From positions 470,965-534,964 of the forward strand of contig NZ_JBHUOP010000004.1 of assembly GCF_042683685.1 (NCBI RefSeq): DNA of 64,000 nt. Direction: 5' to 3'. The DNA is from Timonella corticicola (GTDB taxonomy: Bacteria > Actinomycetota > Actinomycetes > Actinomycetales > Cellulomonadaceae). The position numbers were made by a program, and so were the translations under genes. The notes beneath the pieces were generated by a model. The model worked only from the letters and a program-made list of their open reading frames with translations. It searched no databases and was not told where the DNA came from. Shown one piece after another: positions 27,101-35,471 of the stretch (the first letter of the stretch is position 1; each line of letters begins with the position of its first letter).

Positions 27101-27661
27101 CTTGAAACGCTGCTCCAAGCAAGCGCGGACGTGTCAATCGCAACGCTCAACTCAGATGAGACTCGTGCGGATGGCTCTGTTGTGACAGTTGCTGGACTGG
27201 TCACGAGCCTGCAGCGCAAGATGTCCAAGCAGGGCAATCCGTGGGCGGCCGTAACGATTGAGGACCTGGCGGGTTCCGTTGAGGTGATGTTCTTCGGAGA
27301 GACCTACCTTGCCTATTCGGCCATGCTGGCAGAGGACCAGGTGGTGGTCTGCAAGGGACGCGTGCGGCGCCGTGACGATCAGATGCAGCTTCAGGCGATG
27401 GAGGTGACGTTGCCGGATCTGACGATCAGTGAGGAATCGGCACTTCTGGTGACGTTGCCGGCGGCCCGCTGCATCGAACCGATCATGGAGAAACTCCAGT
27501 TCACACTCCGCAATCACCCGGGGAAGGCTGAGGTGCATCTCAAGATCACGAGCCCAGGACGGGCTACGCTGTTGCGTTGCGATGAACGGTTCCGAGTGGA
27601 AAAGGGCCCAGCACTCTATGGGGACCTCAAAGCACTGCTTGGCGCGAACTGCCTGGTCTAA
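24131..27661 (+). CDS. dnaE: DNA polymerase III alpha subunit
   Basis: Catalytic subunit of the replicative polymerase. N-terminal PHP domain ('VHLHVHTEYSMLDG', 'TTDHG', 'GVEAY', 'THMTMW', 'TGCPSGE', 'NDSHYVH') whose metal-binding residues look intact, suggesting a working proofreading exonuclease as in mycobacterial DnaE1. Polymerase core with 'PDFDVDFD' (catalytic D419 and D421) and 'KMDFLGLRNLT' (D581), helix-hairpin-helix region, and C-terminal OB fold ('VTVAGLVTSLQRKMSKQGN'). 1176 residues, normal for DnaE1. It stands alone behind a candidate leaderless promoter. Confidence 0.98.
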   Translation: MSGANSDFVHLHVHTEYSMLDGAARLDDLFKETARLGQKAIATTDHGYIFGAFEFWDKARSAGIKPIIGVEAYLTPGTSRFDSTRQLWGDPSQRSDDVSARGAYTHMTMWARNNEGMHNLFRMSSLASLEGQMGKWPRMDRDLLQTYGKGLIATTGCPSGEVQTRLRLGQFDEAVKAAGEFQEIFGKDHFFVELMDHGLDIENRVRTELLEVAKKINARLLATNDSHYVHREDSGSQEALLCINSGSTLLDPDRFKFDGDGYYIKSAAEMRDLWRDFPEACDSTLLVAEQCDVSFNTSANYMPHFPVPQGEDETSWFVKEVETGLHKRYPGGVPDHVRKQAEYEVDVINQMGFPGYFLVVADFINWAKDHGIRVGPGRGSGAGSMVAYAMGITELDPLEHGLIFERFLNPERISMPDFDVDFDERRRSEVIKYVTEKYGEDRVAQIVTYGTIKAKQALKDSSRLLGMPYAMGEKLTKSMPPAVMGKDIPLSGIFDSKHPRYAEAAEFRTVHDADPDAQRVVELALGIEGLKRQWGVHAAGVIMSSDPLIDIIPIMRRPQDGAVITQFDYPTCEGLGLIKMDFLGLRNLTILSDALENIVMNGKEPVVLEDLTFDDEETYKLLARGDTLGVFQLDGGPMRALLRQMRPDNFEDISAVIALYRPGPMGMNSHTNYALRKNGLQKVEPIHRELEEPLAEVLDTTYGLIVYQEQVQKAAQILAGYSLGQADLLRRAMGKKKKEILDKEFVPFREGCRKNGYSDEAIQAVWDVLVPFAGYAFNKAHSAAYGLVSYWTAYLKAHYPAEYMAALLTSVKDDKDKSALYLNECRHMGIKVLPPDVNSSAANFTAVDKDIRFGLTAVRNVGANVVDGIVTTREEKGDYASFTDFLDKVPAPVCNKRTIESLVKAGAFDSLGHPRKGLHLIHEQAVDSVIGVKRKEAEGQFDLFADFGGEDESMSFSIDIPDLADWDKKQRLAFEREMLGLYVSDHPLSGLETLLQASADVSIATLNSDETRADGSVVTVAGLVTSLQRKMSKQGNPWAAVTIEDLAGSVEVMFFGETYLAYSAMLAEDQVVVCKGRVRRRDDQMQLQAMEVTLPDLTISEESALLVTLPAARCIEPIMEKLQFTLRNHPGKAEVHLKITSPGRATLLRCDERFRVEKGPALYGDLKALLGANCLV

Positions 27662-27720
27662 ACCCAGCCCACGCGCCGACTCATAAAGCCAACCGATCAA
27701 CATTTCCAGCGGAGAACCTC

Positions 27721-28125
27721 TTGATTCATCTCACGCCCGAACAGCGTGTGTTCGTCACCGAACGTCACCTTGCAACCTTGAGCACCCTGCGCGCAAACGG
27801 CACGGTGCACGTCGTACCGGTTGCATTTACCTGGGATCATGAGCGGGGAGTGGCACGTGTGACCACTAATCGATCATCGGTGAAGGCAAGGAATGCCCGC
27901 GGCCACGGGGATACTCCAGCCCGTGGTTCCATCTGCCAGGTTGAGGGGGGACGCTGGATCACGCTTGAGGGCGAGTTGCGTGTGCTTGACGATGGGGAAT
28001 CGGTGCGTGACGCGGAGCGCCGTTACGCCGTGCGGTATCGCGAACTCGAAGAGAACCCGGAGCGAATCGTGCTTGAACTCGCTGTGGACAGGGTGATGAG
28101 TTCGGCCTACATGTCCCGTGGCTGA
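27721..28125 (+). CDS. PPOX/split-barrel family protein, possibly F420-dependent
   Basis: Protein of 134 residues with a pyridoxamine 5'-phosphate oxidase-like split barrel: 'LATLSTLRANGTVHVVPVAFTWD' then 'ARVTTNRSSVKARNAR' and 'WITLEGELRVL'. It resembles small actinobacterial F420- or flavin-dependent reductases (Rv1155-like), but the cofactor cannot be decided from sequence alone. TTG 27721 follows GGAGAA by 4 nt. It lies 59 bp after dnaE on the same strand, with no evident terminator between. Confidence 0.75.
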   Translation: MIHLTPEQRVFVTERHLATLSTLRANGTVHVVPVAFTWDHERGVARVTTNRSSVKARNARGHGDTPARGSICQVEGGRWITLEGELRVLDDGESVRDAERRYAVRYRELEENPERIVLELAVDRVMSSAYMSRG

Positions 28126-28159
28126 TTGCCTGAGTTGTGTGACGAATCAGTTGCGCGAA

Positions 28160-28378
28160 TCAGCCGACAGTGACCGCGTATTCGCCGCTCGGAGTCGATA
28201 GGGTTACCGTGTCGCCTTTGGCGAGTTGGCGTCCACGTCGGGTTTCGACCTCCCCGTTGACCGACACCTCGCCTTCGGCGATGAGTTCACGGGCCTCGGC
28301 ACCGTTTTCCACGAGGTCTGCGAGTTTGAGGAACTGACCGAGACGGATCATGTCGTCTCGAATGACTACTGTATTCAC
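28160..28378 (-). CDS. Small S4-domain RNA-binding protein (YaaA/YbcJ-like)
   Basis: A 72-residue protein that is essentially one S4 domain: 'IRLGQFLKLADLVENGAEARELIAEGEVSVNGEVETRRGRQL'-type sequence (only the family gist is given) followed by 'DTVTL'. Such proteins bind structured RNA, often rRNA. GTG at 28378 is preferred since AGAAG lies about 10 nt upstream on the minus strand; a GTG at 28411 would add 11 residues without a site. It is divergent from the MFS gene and convergent with the PPOX gene. Confidence 0.82.
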   Translation of the reverse strand: MNTVVIRDDMIRLGQFLKLADLVENGAEARELIAEGEVSVNGEVETRRGRQLAKGDTVTLSTPSGEYAVTVG

Positions 28379-28483
28379 GTGGCTAATCTTCTCATGTCCG
28401 CGTGCCCTCACGCGTGCCGGGAACGCGCAGTGCGCGTGGGGATATCAACGTGAGAGCGCAGATCTGATCGGAGATGACATAAG

Positions 28484-29719
28484 GTGAGCGCCCCAGTGAC
28501 ATCGGCCACCAACAGGCCACAGACTTTACTTGGGGTCGTGGGTCGGTCCTTCTATCCACTGGCGATGCTGGGACGACTACCCTTCGCGATGACCGTCGTC
28601 GGCGTGTTCACGCTTGTTGTCACAGTGACGGGATCGTACACGTATGCGGGCCTCACCTCAGCGACAGTCGGTGTTGGCACGGCACTGTGCGGGCCGCTGC
28701 TTGGGATTGCTGCGGACAGATTTGGCCAGCGAATCGTTCTGCTCGCGTCCACGGGTGTGCATTCCCTCGCGCTTGTCGTACTCACGTTTGCGACCTACCG
28801 GCAAACTCACATCGCGACGTTGGTTGCGCTCGCATTCGTGATCGGGGCGAGTGCGCCGCAGTTGGCAGCGATGTCTCGAGCCCGGCTGATGACCATCATC
28901 AACGACAGACTGCCTTCGCAGACACGGCTGCGTACGCTTGGCCGGGCGATGTCCGTTGAGTCGATGGCCGACGAACTGGTGTTTGTGTTCGGTCCCGTCG
29001 CGGTTGGTCTGCTTGCGCCAACGGTTGGGGCGTGGGCGCCGCTCATCGTGGCCGCAGGGATCACGGCCGTATGCGTGACGAGCTTCGCCCTACACCACAC
29101 GGCGAGTGTCGTCGCACCGCAAAGGGCAAAGGACAAGGCCATAGGCGAGCGGGAGAGGGTGCTCACCCCGCGCATCATCGTGCTGATCGTTGCGATGTTC
29201 GCAACCGGTTCGTTCTTTGGCTCGATGTACACCTCGTTGACATCATTCATGGATGATCGGGGATTTGCGCAGTCCACGGGAGTCGTCTACGCCGCAATGG
29301 GGCTGGGATCTGCTGTGTTCGCGCTCGCGGTGGTACTTTTCCCGGCAGGTTTTACCCTCGCGGCGCGCCTCACGTCCTTTGCCGTGCTTGCGTTCCTTGC
29401 TTCGCTCATGGTCCCGTTTGTGTCCGAGATCTGGCAGATCAGTGTCGTCCTGATTGTTATCGGGGTGGGGCTTGGTCCGGTTCTGGTCACGATTTTCTCG
29501 CTAGGGTCCCAGCGGGCGCCCGATGGGCGCTCTGCAACGGTCATGACTGCGCTCTCAAGTGCGGTTGTGGTGGGACAGTCGCTATTGACCGCCGCGATGG
29601 GGCGTGCCGTGGATGAGTTCGGGACGGCTCCGGTGTTGTGGGCACCCTGTATTGCGCTCGCGGTGCTGTTGGGTGCGGCACTGTGGAACGTTGTGCTTAC
29701 CCGCGCCGAGCAGCGGTAG
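28484..29719 (+). CDS. Major facilitator superfamily transporter
   Basis: Polytopic membrane protein of 411 residues with about twelve membrane segments arranged as two halves. The loop between segments 2 and 3 reads 'GIAADRFGQRIVLLAS', the MFS D-R-x-G-x-R/K-type signature. The substrate is unknown; the type resembles putative drug/metabolite exporters. GTG 28484 has GGAG at 10 nt; GTG 28496 (with AAGGTGAG 7 nt upstream) is an equally plausible start. It is divergent from the S4 gene and followed by the hisD promoter region. Confidence 0.87.
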   Translation: MSAPVTSATNRPQTLLGVVGRSFYPLAMLGRLPFAMTVVGVFTLVVTVTGSYTYAGLTSATVGVGTALCGPLLGIAADRFGQRIVLLASTGVHSLALVVLTFATYRQTHIATLVALAFVIGASAPQLAAMSRARLMTIINDRLPSQTRLRTLGRAMSVESMADELVFVFGPVAVGLLAPTVGAWAPLIVAAGITAVCVTSFALHHTASVVAPQRAKDKAIGERERVLTPRIIVLIVAMFATGSFFGSMYTSLTSFMDDRGFAQSTGVVYAAMGLGSAVFALAVVLFPAGFTLAARLTSFAVLAFLASLMVPFVSEIWQISVVLIVIGVGLGPVLVTIFSLGSQRAPDGRSATVMTALSSAVVVGQSLLTAAMGRAVDEFGTAPVLWAPCIALAVLLGAALWNVVLTRAEQR

Positions 29720-29897
29720 TTTTCCGCTCGGGCGGCAAAAGTTGCTGATTGGCGACGCTTCCCGCAGGAAACCTGTGGCTTGCGTGACAGCGTGGATGAG
29801 TTATTTTTCGGCGTGATCTGCTCTTTTTACTGGTTTTGGGAATGGGTTACCTGTCTTGACGGGTAAAACGAATGACCGTTTCGTGTGGATTGGGTCA

Positions 29898-29912
29898 TAC
29901 ACTATAACCGTG
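29898..29912 (+). promoter_or_regulatory. Candidate leaderless hisD promoter (-10 region)
   Basis: TACACT (29898-29903) and the overlapping TATAAC (29903-29908) lie 4-9 nt before GTG 29910 / ATG 29913, and there is no ribosome binding site in between. That layout predicts transcription starting at the start codon. A convincing -35 box at 17 bp is not visible. Confidence 0.35.
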
Positions 29913-31238
29913 ATGAAACAACTAGATCTTCGTGGAAAGAATCTGTCTGCACGAGAGCTGATCGAGGCTCTTCCGCGCGCTGACGTTAGCGTTGACGATG
30001 CCGCGACATTGGTCGCCCCGATCATTGATGGTGTGCGCGAGCACGGCGCCGCACATTTGCGTGAACTCTCCGCGAAGTTCGATGGTGTCACCCCCACACA
30101 CCTGCGGGTTCCTGCTCAGGCTTTTGACGAGGCGCTCGAGACTCTGGACCCGCTGGTGCGCTCTGCGCTTGAGGAAGCCATCGTTCGGGTACGAACCGTG
30201 CACGCGGCGCAGCGTCCGCAGGACTTCTCGGTTGAACTGGCGGACGGTGCCGTTGTGCGCCAACGCTGGGTTCCGGTGCAGCGTGTTGGTCTGTATGTTC
30301 CAGGCGGCTTGGCCGTTTACCCGTCATCGGTTGTCATGAACGTGGTGGCGGCACAGGAGGCCGGGGTTCCCCAACTTGCCGTGACCACTCCGCCGCAGAA
30401 GGAGAATGGTGGACTGCCACACCCCACGATTCTCGCTGCCTGCAAGTTGCTTGGGGTGGATGAGGTGTACGCGGTTGGTGGTGCACAGGCGATCGCGATG
30501 CTCGCATACGGTGCACGCGGATCCGAACCCCAAGATGGGGAGTGGCTGTGCGAACCTGTCAACGTCATCACGGGTCCCGGAAACGTGTTTGTGGCAGCGG
30601 CAAAGAGACTCGTTCAAGGTGTTGTCGGTATCGACGCGGAGGCAGGTCCAACTGAGATTGCGATCCTCGCCGATGACACGGCTCAGGTAGATCACGTCGT
30701 TGCGGATCTGATCAGTCAGGCTGAGCACGATCCAAATGCTGGTTCGGTATTGGTGACCCCGAGTGTTGAACTTGCACAAGCCGTGGCGCAGCGGGTCACG
30801 GAGGTTTACGGTAAGACCAAGCACTCGGAGCGTGTCGCCGTGGCCTTGAGCGGCCCACAATCGGCCATCGTGCTCGTTGATGATCTTGAACAGGGTTTGC
30901 AGGTGGTGGACGCCTATGGTGCGGAACACCTTGAGATCCAGACCGAGGATGCGGGTGATTGGGCCAACCGTGTCTCCAATGCGGGTGCCATCTTTGTTGG
31001 ACCATATTCGCCGGTGTCACTTGGCGACTATATGGCAGGCTCAAACCACGTTCTGCCCACGGGAGGATGTGCGGCTTTTGCGTCGGGTCTCGGCGTGCAC
31101 TCCTTCGTAAAGGCAGTTCAAGTGATTGAATACTCCAAGGACGCACTACACGAGTTGTCGTCCCGAATTATCGCTTTGTCGAATGCCGAAGACCTACCGG
31201 CTCACGGTGAAGCGGTTGCAGCCCGGTTCACCGACTGA
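29913..31238 (+). CDS. hisD: Histidinol dehydrogenase
   Basis: Zinc enzyme doing the last two oxidations of histidine synthesis (L-histidinol to L-histidine, NAD-dependent). Signatures: 'VPVQRVGLYVPGGLAVYPSSV', 'VYAVGGAQAIAMLAYG', 'TGPGNVFVAAAKRLV', 'DAEAGPTEIAILAD' and 'MAGSNHVLPTGGCAAF'. 441 residues from ATG 29913. The frame remains open upstream to 29856 but those residues are not family-like. Unlike in many actinobacteria it is not contiguous with hisC-hisB: a LacI-type regulator and recQ lie between. Confidence 0.96.
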   Translation: MKQLDLRGKNLSARELIEALPRADVSVDDAATLVAPIIDGVREHGAAHLRELSAKFDGVTPTHLRVPAQAFDEALETLDPLVRSALEEAIVRVRTVHAAQRPQDFSVELADGAVVRQRWVPVQRVGLYVPGGLAVYPSSVVMNVVAAQEAGVPQLAVTTPPQKENGGLPHPTILAACKLLGVDEVYAVGGAQAIAMLAYGARGSEPQDGEWLCEPVNVITGPGNVFVAAAKRLVQGVVGIDAEAGPTEIAILADDTAQVDHVVADLISQAEHDPNAGSVLVTPSVELAQAVAQRVTEVYGKTKHSERVAVALSGPQSAIVLVDDLEQGLQVVDAYGAEHLEIQTEDAGDWANRVSNAGAIFVGPYSPVSLGDYMAGSNHVLPTGGCAAFASGLGVHSFVKAVQVIEYSKDALHELSSRIIALSNAEDLPAHGEAVAARFTD

Positions 31239-31280
31239 AGCTTTGAAACATCGGCCAGCACACAGATCGAGCACACACCT

Positions 31281-32321
31281 ATGAATCCTGAATACGTTCG
31301 ACACAAGCCCGGAACTCGCGTTACCGCAACGATGGTTGCGAAGCACGCGGGAGTTTCCGTGGCCACGGTTTCCCTGGTCGTCAACGACAAGTTCCGCGGT
31401 CGGGTGTCTCCGGCCAATGTGGCCAAGGTGCGCGAATCCATCGCGGAACTCGGTTACGTGGTTGACCGTGTGGCTAGTTCGCTATCAAAGGGTTCGAGCG
31501 ACCTCATCATCCTGATCGCCCCAGATATTTCCAACCCGTACTTTGCCGGTGTTATCGCGGGTATCAAAGAGGTCTTGGCGGATCGCTATCAGTTGCTGTT
31601 GTCAGTCACTGATGGGGGAGAACTACCTCGCGCGCAGGAGATCAAAGCGTCGCTGGAGTTCCGGCCGTCAGCGCTGCTCATCTTCGCCCCGAACGAGTCC
31701 TTCGTGCTCGATGTTCGTGGCCATGCGCCAATGGTGCTCATTGACGCACCGGGGATGGAACATGTCGCGCCAACCATCAACATAGGTATTGACTCGAGTG
31801 CGCATCTGCTGCGTAATCACCTGATGGAACTGGGTCACCGTTCCTTCGGTTATCTCGACTCGGTGACCGGTTCTCGGACGTTCACGCTTCGCCGCGAAGC
31901 TCTCATGGGTGAGCTCATTGCGTCTGGTGGGCGTGAGCCGAGTCCAACTGACGTGCAATCGGTTGTCGAGGTCGATGCGGCCTGCCAGGCGTTCCTAACT
32001 GCCTGGCCGCAGTGGGATGCGGAGGGCGTCACCTGTGTCATCTGTGCTACCGACATCCAAGCCTATGGGGTGATCAAGGGAGCACGTGAACTGGGTTTGC
32101 GGATCCCCGAGGATCTGTCCGTCGCCTCTTTTGACAATCTGAGCTACTCCTCGATCTCGTCCCCGGCTCTGACGTCAGTCGAGTTGCCGTCTATTGATCT
32201 TGGTCGCGCTGCGGCGACGCATGCGCTTGCGCTGATCGAGGGTGACGAGGTAGCCGTCACGCACCAGGTGTTCGCCGGCGAACTGTATGTGCGAGAGTCA
32301 ACGGGAAGGCCGTCGCGCTGA
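31281..32321 (+). CDS. LacI family transcriptional regulator
   Basis: Predicted ligand-responsive DNA-binding repressor of 346 residues. Helix-turn-helix at about residues 16-38 ('TMVAKHAGVSVATVSLVVN'), hinge helix and a periplasmic-binding-protein-like sensor domain ('DLIILIAPDISNPYFAGVIAGI', 'VICATDIQAYGVIKGAREL', 'VASFDNLSYSSISSPALTSVE'). The effector is not evident. It sits 42 bp after hisD with a poor ribosome binding site and no sugar-uptake genes nearby, so its targets are probably elsewhere. Confidence 0.92.
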   Translation: MNPEYVRHKPGTRVTATMVAKHAGVSVATVSLVVNDKFRGRVSPANVAKVRESIAELGYVVDRVASSLSKGSSDLIILIAPDISNPYFAGVIAGIKEVLADRYQLLLSVTDGGELPRAQEIKASLEFRPSALLIFAPNESFVLDVRGHAPMVLIDAPGMEHVAPTINIGIDSSAHLLRNHLMELGHRSFGYLDSVTGSRTFTLRREALMGELIASGGREPSPTDVQSVVEVDAACQAFLTAWPQWDAEGVTCVICATDIQAYGVIKGARELGLRIPEDLSVASFDNLSYSSISSPALTSVELPSIDLGRAAATHALALIEGDEVAVTHQVFAGELYVRESTGRPSR

Positions 32322-32414
32322 TACTCGAACCACCCTTACGTTTCATGTTGGCCAACCTGCAACGGTGGGTATCCATGCATTTTGTGAGGGGCCGGCAATC
32401 GCCGGAAGTTCGGT

Positions 32415-35303
32415 CTAGTATTGCGCAAGCACAAACGGGTAGACCTGTGCGGCACCCGCCTGGCGCAGCAGACGTGCGGCAACGGTGAGGGTCCACCCGG
32501 AATCGGTGTAGTCGTCAATCAACAGAACGGATCTACCCGGAAGCCCTGCGCGTGCTGCGGGAGAGAGTTCAAGGTCAAGCCTGCCCGCAACCGATGCCAG
32601 GCGCATCGCGGAGTTCACGTCGTGGCGGTCGGGTTCCTGCCCTTGTACTGGCCCGATCGAGCCGATGTAGGGCAGTTTCAGGTAGGAGGCGAGTCCTGAG
32701 GCAAGATGTTCCACGAGTTGAGGTCGGGTCAGGGATCGAACGCTGACAACACCCTCGCAGTTTCCAAGCTCTGGCCAGGAAGCCAAAACCTGAGCGGCAG
32801 CCGTACGCAACCGTATCGGGGTTTCACCATCTGGCGTGCGTGGACTCAACAGATCACGCAGGTCATTGGACCAGCCAAGTCCATCGATACGGGCTATTGC
32901 GCGGCCTTCCTCAGCTAGTTCGTCGGGGCTGAGCCTTCCCGCAAGTTGAACGCCGAGGGCAGCCATGTTGGTGGGCCACATCTTGCGGGGCGTAATCTCG
33001 ATTCCCGGAGTCGCGGCTGCTGCCGTGGTGGTGGCGAGAGACGCCTCGCTGACCTGCGCGGGAAGCGCGATGCCGCCGCAGTTGTCGCAGCGTCCACACC
33101 TAAAATCGGCGCGCAAGTCTGGATCGTCGAGACAGGAACGCAAGAATGCAACGCGGCACTGTCCGGTTGATGCGTACTGCAGCATGGCGTTTTGCTCGGC
33201 GACTCTGGCAGCCTCAACCCGGCGATAGCGTTCGCCGTCGTAGGTCCACTGTTGCCTTGTCGCGACCCAGCCGCCCTTGACCCGTTTGACAGCGCCGTCG
33301 ACGTCCAGCACCTTGAGCATCATTTCGAGGCGTGAGCGCTTCAGATCGACTCGTGATTCCAGTTGCGGAATGCTGATCGGCCCGTGTCCGTGAGTCTGCG
33401 CTGCCTCGAGCAGCGAGATGACCTCACGTACCTGCTGTTCGGAGGGGAAAGCGAGGGAACCGAAATAGTCCCAGATCGCCCGGTCCTCGCTTCCGGGCAG
33501 TAGGACGGCGGATGCCCGTGCAACTCCACGCCCCGCACGACCAACCTGCTGGTAGTAGGCGATGGGTGAGCTTGGTGCACCGAGGTGGATGACGAATGTG
33601 AGATCGGGTTTATCGAAGCCCATGCCGAGTGCCGAGGTCGCAATGAGCGCTTTGACCTCATTGTCCTTCAACTGTTGCTCGAGTACCGCACGTTCATCGG
33701 GATCGGTGCGCCCGGTGTAGGCGGCGACATCGAGGCCGGCGGACCTGAGCTGTTCAGTGACCTCATGCGCCGCGGATACGGTCATGCAGTACACGATGCC
33801 TGAGCCAGACAAGTGATTCAGCGCATCGACAATCCACGCGACACGTTGCGTGGTATCGGGCAGCGATATCACGGCAAGATGCAGGGATTCGCGGTCAAGC
33901 CCGCCTCGTAGCACCGTGACATCCGTGAGTGAGCCACCCGAGGTGGACAACTGCTCGGCAATATCCAGTGACACACGCTCGTTGGCCGTGGCGGTTGTCG
34001 CAAGCACCGGAATTCCCGGACGTAGTTCCGCAAGCAGCGTGCGAATGCGACGGTAGTCGGGGCGGAAGTCGTGTCCCCAGTCCGAAATGCAGTGTGCCTC
34101 ATCAACCACCACGAGGCCCGCATCATGCGCCAGCCGTGGCAGTACCTGATCCCGGAAATCCGGGTTGTTGAGCCGCTCGGGGGAACACAGCAGAACGTCC
34201 ACCTCGCCGCTGCGAATCTGTCCCTGAATCTCATCCCACTGCGTCACGTTCGCAGAGTTGATGGTGACCGCGCGAATTCCGGCGCGCTCGGCGGCAGAGA
34301 TCTGGTCACGCATGAGCGCCAGCAGCGGAGAGATGATGACCGTCGGTCCGTGTCCCTGGGAGCGAAGTAGTGCGGTTGCCACAAAATATACGGCAGACTT
34401 ACCCCACCCAGTACGCTGCACAACGAGTGCGCGTGAATGATCCATCACGAGTGCCTTGATCGCGAGCCACTGGTCCTCGCGGAGTTTTGCATCGGCGCGT
34501 CCCACCAGTTTGACCAGGTGTGCCTCGGCCTGCATGCGCACCTCGTCGGCGCTCGCTGAGAGGCTTGCGATCGCGGGTTCGGGGAACCCGCCTATTGGCG
34601 ACGAGTTGGGTGCCGCCCGCGTTTCGCCGCGCGATGGCTGAGCGTCCGGGTAGGGTTCATCGAAGTACGACGGTTCATCTGCGTAAAAGTCGGGCTCCTC
34701 CGGTAATGGAACATCATCGTTCCATGTGGGGTTGGTGCTGGAAGGTGCCGACCCGACCGACGGCGCTGGAAGCGGCGTGTCAGACGAATGTGAAGACTCG
34801 TCGGAAAGCTGCGGCACAACCGACGCAGCCGACAACTGGCGGTTGGGCACTTCCGGGGGGTCGTCGGCAATCGCAGGCTCCGACGCCGACCCCGCAGACT
34901 CGATGAGCGAACCACCTGAACCAAGATCGAGTGGGGTGTCGTCGGCTGCAAGCCCCTCGACATCGAAGTCATCGTCATCGAGTTCCTCAGGCGACCTAGA
35001 CGACTCTTCGTCCTGTGGCAACGGTGGAGAAAGCGGCGGAACCGGCTGCGAGGAACCCAACGGGCCAATATCCAGATCCGCCTCTGGGTTTGCGGACTCG
35101 GCAAGTACGCGAGCATCGACGTTGGAAACACCCCATTCGGGAACATCTCCCGCGAGTCTCGCGAGTCGCTCACGGGCACCAGCCGGGATCTTCGACAAAT
35201 CTGGCATCACGCCAAAACGCTTGGGTCCCTTGGCCGCAACCGGACCCAAAACAGGCTGGTCCCCATGCTGCGACTGCGATTCGGTTTCTTCAATGCCACT
35301 CAT
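32415..35303 (-). CDS. RecQ-family ATP-dependent DNA helicase with C-terminal phosphoribosyltransferase-like domain
   Basis: Superfamily 2 3'-5' DNA helicase for repair. Residues 1 to about 250 are acidic, Pro/Ser-rich and likely disordered. The helicase core has Walker A T298-G-W-G-K-S303, 'VVVDEAHCISDWGHDFRPDY' (D401-E-A-H404), 'LATTATAN' and motif VI 'QQVGRAGRG'. A RecQ zinc-binding element follows (C716, C736, C739, C742, with an extra C724). After a winged-helix-like part, residues 926-938 carry 'VLLIDDYTDSGWT', the PRPP-binding motif of type I phosphoribosyltransferases; this fusion recurs in actinobacteria as far as I know. It is convergent with the LacI-type gene. Confidence 0.9.
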   Translation of the reverse strand: MSGIEETESQSQHGDQPVLGPVAAKGPKRFGVMPDLSKIPAGARERLARLAGDVPEWGVSNVDARVLAESANPEADLDIGPLGSSQPVPPLSPPLPQDEESSRSPEELDDDDFDVEGLAADDTPLDLGSGGSLIESAGSASEPAIADDPPEVPNRQLSAASVVPQLSDESSHSSDTPLPAPSVGSAPSSTNPTWNDDVPLPEEPDFYADEPSYFDEPYPDAQPSRGETRAAPNSSPIGGFPEPAIASLSASADEVRMQAEAHLVKLVGRADAKLREDQWLAIKALVMDHSRALVVQRTGWGKSAVYFVATALLRSQGHGPTVIISPLLALMRDQISAAERAGIRAVTINSANVTQWDEIQGQIRSGEVDVLLCSPERLNNPDFRDQVLPRLAHDAGLVVVDEAHCISDWGHDFRPDYRRIRTLLAELRPGIPVLATTATANERVSLDIAEQLSTSGGSLTDVTVLRGGLDRESLHLAVISLPDTTQRVAWIVDALNHLSGSGIVYCMTVSAAHEVTEQLRSAGLDVAAYTGRTDPDERAVLEQQLKDNEVKALIATSALGMGFDKPDLTFVIHLGAPSSPIAYYQQVGRAGRGVARASAVLLPGSEDRAIWDYFGSLAFPSEQQVREVISLLEAAQTHGHGPISIPQLESRVDLKRSRLEMMLKVLDVDGAVKRVKGGWVATRQQWTYDGERYRRVEAARVAEQNAMLQYASTGQCRVAFLRSCLDDPDLRADFRCGRCDNCGGIALPAQVSEASLATTTAAAATPGIEITPRKMWPTNMAALGVQLAGRLSPDELAEEGRAIARIDGLGWSNDLRDLLSPRTPDGETPIRLRTAAAQVLASWPELGNCEGVVSVRSLTRPQLVEHLASGLASYLKLPYIGSIGPVQGQEPDRHDVNSAMRLASVAGRLDLELSPAARAGLPGRSVLLIDDYTDSGWTLTVAARLLRQAGAAQVYPFVLAQY

Positions 35304-35459
35304 ACCTCAAGCCTATGTGTTTGAACTGTCACGTCCTCGCATATCCACATGCGAGGTCGACTACACATTGTGTGATCTGGGGACAATGCCCCACACCGGA
35401 CCTGTCATGGAGAGCGTGCCACACAGCGGACGCCCACACACGGCGATACAAAACACCAC

Positions 35460-35471
35460 TAGAATAGACCC
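35460..35471 (+). promoter_or_regulatory. Candidate leaderless hisC promoter (-10 box)
   Basis: TAGAAT at 35460-35465 stands 6 bp before GTG 35472 and no ribosome binding site is present, so the transcript of the his operon may begin at the start codon. The -35 box is not obvious. Confidence 0.4.

Noticed and set aside
29744..29757. 14-bp sequence GCTGATTGGCGACG shared with 63613-63626
   Set aside because: Several 14-mer matches are expected by chance in 64 kb; no flanking similarity.
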